A stretch of DNA of 20,381 nucleotides. Origin: a virus. The notes beneath the pieces are model-generated. The model searched no databases. It was not told the DNA's origin and was given only the letters and a program-made list of their open reading frames with translations. This document shows positions 19,969 to 20,381 of this stretch, piece by piece; within the stretch, counting starts at the first letter, position 1, and every line of letters starts with the position of its first letter. The DNA is taken from the IMG/VR virus record IMGVR_UViG_3300046008_000055, positions 1 through 20,381 of that record; one strand, written 5' to 3'. The position numbers and the translations under genes were made by a program.

Positions 19969-20381
19969 CTAAAATGGTGATTCTTGTACAGGTGCTTCAT
20001 CCATCCAGCGACCTTGGTTTAAGTAAGTAGCTGGGTTTGGTATGTACTTACCATCCTCTGCTTGCCATTGTTTGGTTTCTCGTTGCCAGTTAATAGCATC
20101 AATTACTTTTATTATGTCAGGGTTTGCTTTGTTCCATGCCTTACGTGCAGCTTCTTTTCCTACTTTCTTTGGGTACTTGTACCAGAAGTCTTCAAAATAA
20201 TCCTCAAGTACTTCTGTGTTTGTTATAGGTAATGGGGAATCAGTAATAGGGATGAGGGAATCAGCACGATTAGTTCCGTCTTTGTCGTGATTTGTCACGA
20301 TAATTTGTAACTCATTGATATTACTATTACTTTCACCAATATCAGGAATTGTGCTACCAGCTTTCTTCTCGTTAGGATGTG
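19969..20381 (-). CDS. O-like phage replication protein, 5' end cut by window edge
   Basis: The reading frame stays open from the right edge. The internal GTG at 20298 is probably not the start, since codons upstream remain sense to the border (HPNEKKAGSTIPDIG...). The visible 137 residues consist of a polar linker and a C-terminal domain, DYFEDFWYKYPKKVGKEAAR, then KAWNKANPDIIKVIDAINWQ and YIPNPATYLNQGRWMDEAP. The FWxxYPKKxGKxxAxKAW and YIPxPATxLNxxRWxDE motifs are typical of the C-terminal part of phage replication initiators (lambda O/DnaT-like). The missing N-terminus should hold the winged-helix origin-binding domain. It precedes the P-like gene by eight bases. Confidence 0.82.
   Translation of the reverse strand, partial: HPNEKKAGSTIPDIGESNSNINELQIIVTNHDKDGTNRADSLIPITDSPLPITNTEVLEDYFEDFWYKYPKKVGKEAARKAWNKANPDIIKVIDAINWQRETKQWQAEDGKYIPNPATYLNQGRWMDEAPVQESPF

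Noticed and set aside
16349-20381. Search for pqqB-E companions of the pqqA-like gene
   Set aside because: No radical-SAM CxxxCxxC protein, metallo-beta-lactamase-like PqqB or PqqC-like gene is present in any gene of the window.
1-20381. Integrase, attachment site, endolysin and tRNA genes
   Set aside because: Nothing in the translated genes or gaps shows the needed motifs; they may lie outside the window.

Overview
The window is one contiguous part of a tailed double-stranded DNA phage genome. Almost every gene lies on the minus strand, so the genome reads from high to low coordinates. A P22-like portal (gp1 type), a gp4-like head-tail adaptor, a gp10-like hub/stabilisation protein, an SU10-type capsid protein and a cluster of short fibre proteins are present. 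No tape measure, sheath or tail-tube gene is visible, which suggests a podovirus. No integrase or CI repressor is visible.

Layout, in transcription order: (a) 20381-16371 is the early/replication block. It holds the C-terminal half of an O-like replication protein, a P-like helicase-loader candidate, a 53-aa ORF, a strong internal promoter, a 55-aa Cro-like HTH protein, a 64-aa protein, NinB, a C5-cytosine methyltransferase with a long out-of-frame ORF nested inside it, a YbcO/DUF1364 nuclease, a winged-helix protein and a DUF3310 protein. (b) 16370-15995 is the main non-coding region. It carries the promoter of the virion operon with a leader of about 145 nt and, on the plus strand, the only convincing plus-strand gene: a 23-codon pqqA-like gene with its own ribosome binding site. 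(c) 15994-8823 holds a Cys-rich protein, a single-TM micro-ORF, a small virion-associated protein, terminase small and large subunits, portal, two small proteins, scaffold and major capsid protein. (d) 8822-1 holds the head-tail adaptor, structural proteins, and a cassette of fibre/adhesin proteins interleaved with small accessory ORFs, including an S74 self-cleaving fibre, a 20-residue-repeat protein and a collar-type fibre tip. It ends with the gp10-like hub, a small conserved protein and a GNAT-like protein cut by the left edge.

The most important observation is the pqqA-like gene (16277-16348, +). It encodes a peptide with the length and hallmark residues (Glu15-x3-Tyr19, Trp2, Pro5, Gly13, Arg23) of the PqqA precursor of the redox cofactor pyrroloquinoline quinone. 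No pqqB-E is visible, so it would have to feed the host's own PQQ pathway. The host is therefore likely a PQQ-making bacterium. A methylotroph using PQQ-dependent methanol dehydrogenase is an attractive guess given the fairly AT-rich DNA, but the host is inference only. The genes are packed tightly: at least eight junctions use a TAATG stop/start overlap, implying translational coupling. Short intergenic hairpins sit after the capsid gene, before the scaffold gene and after one fibre gene.
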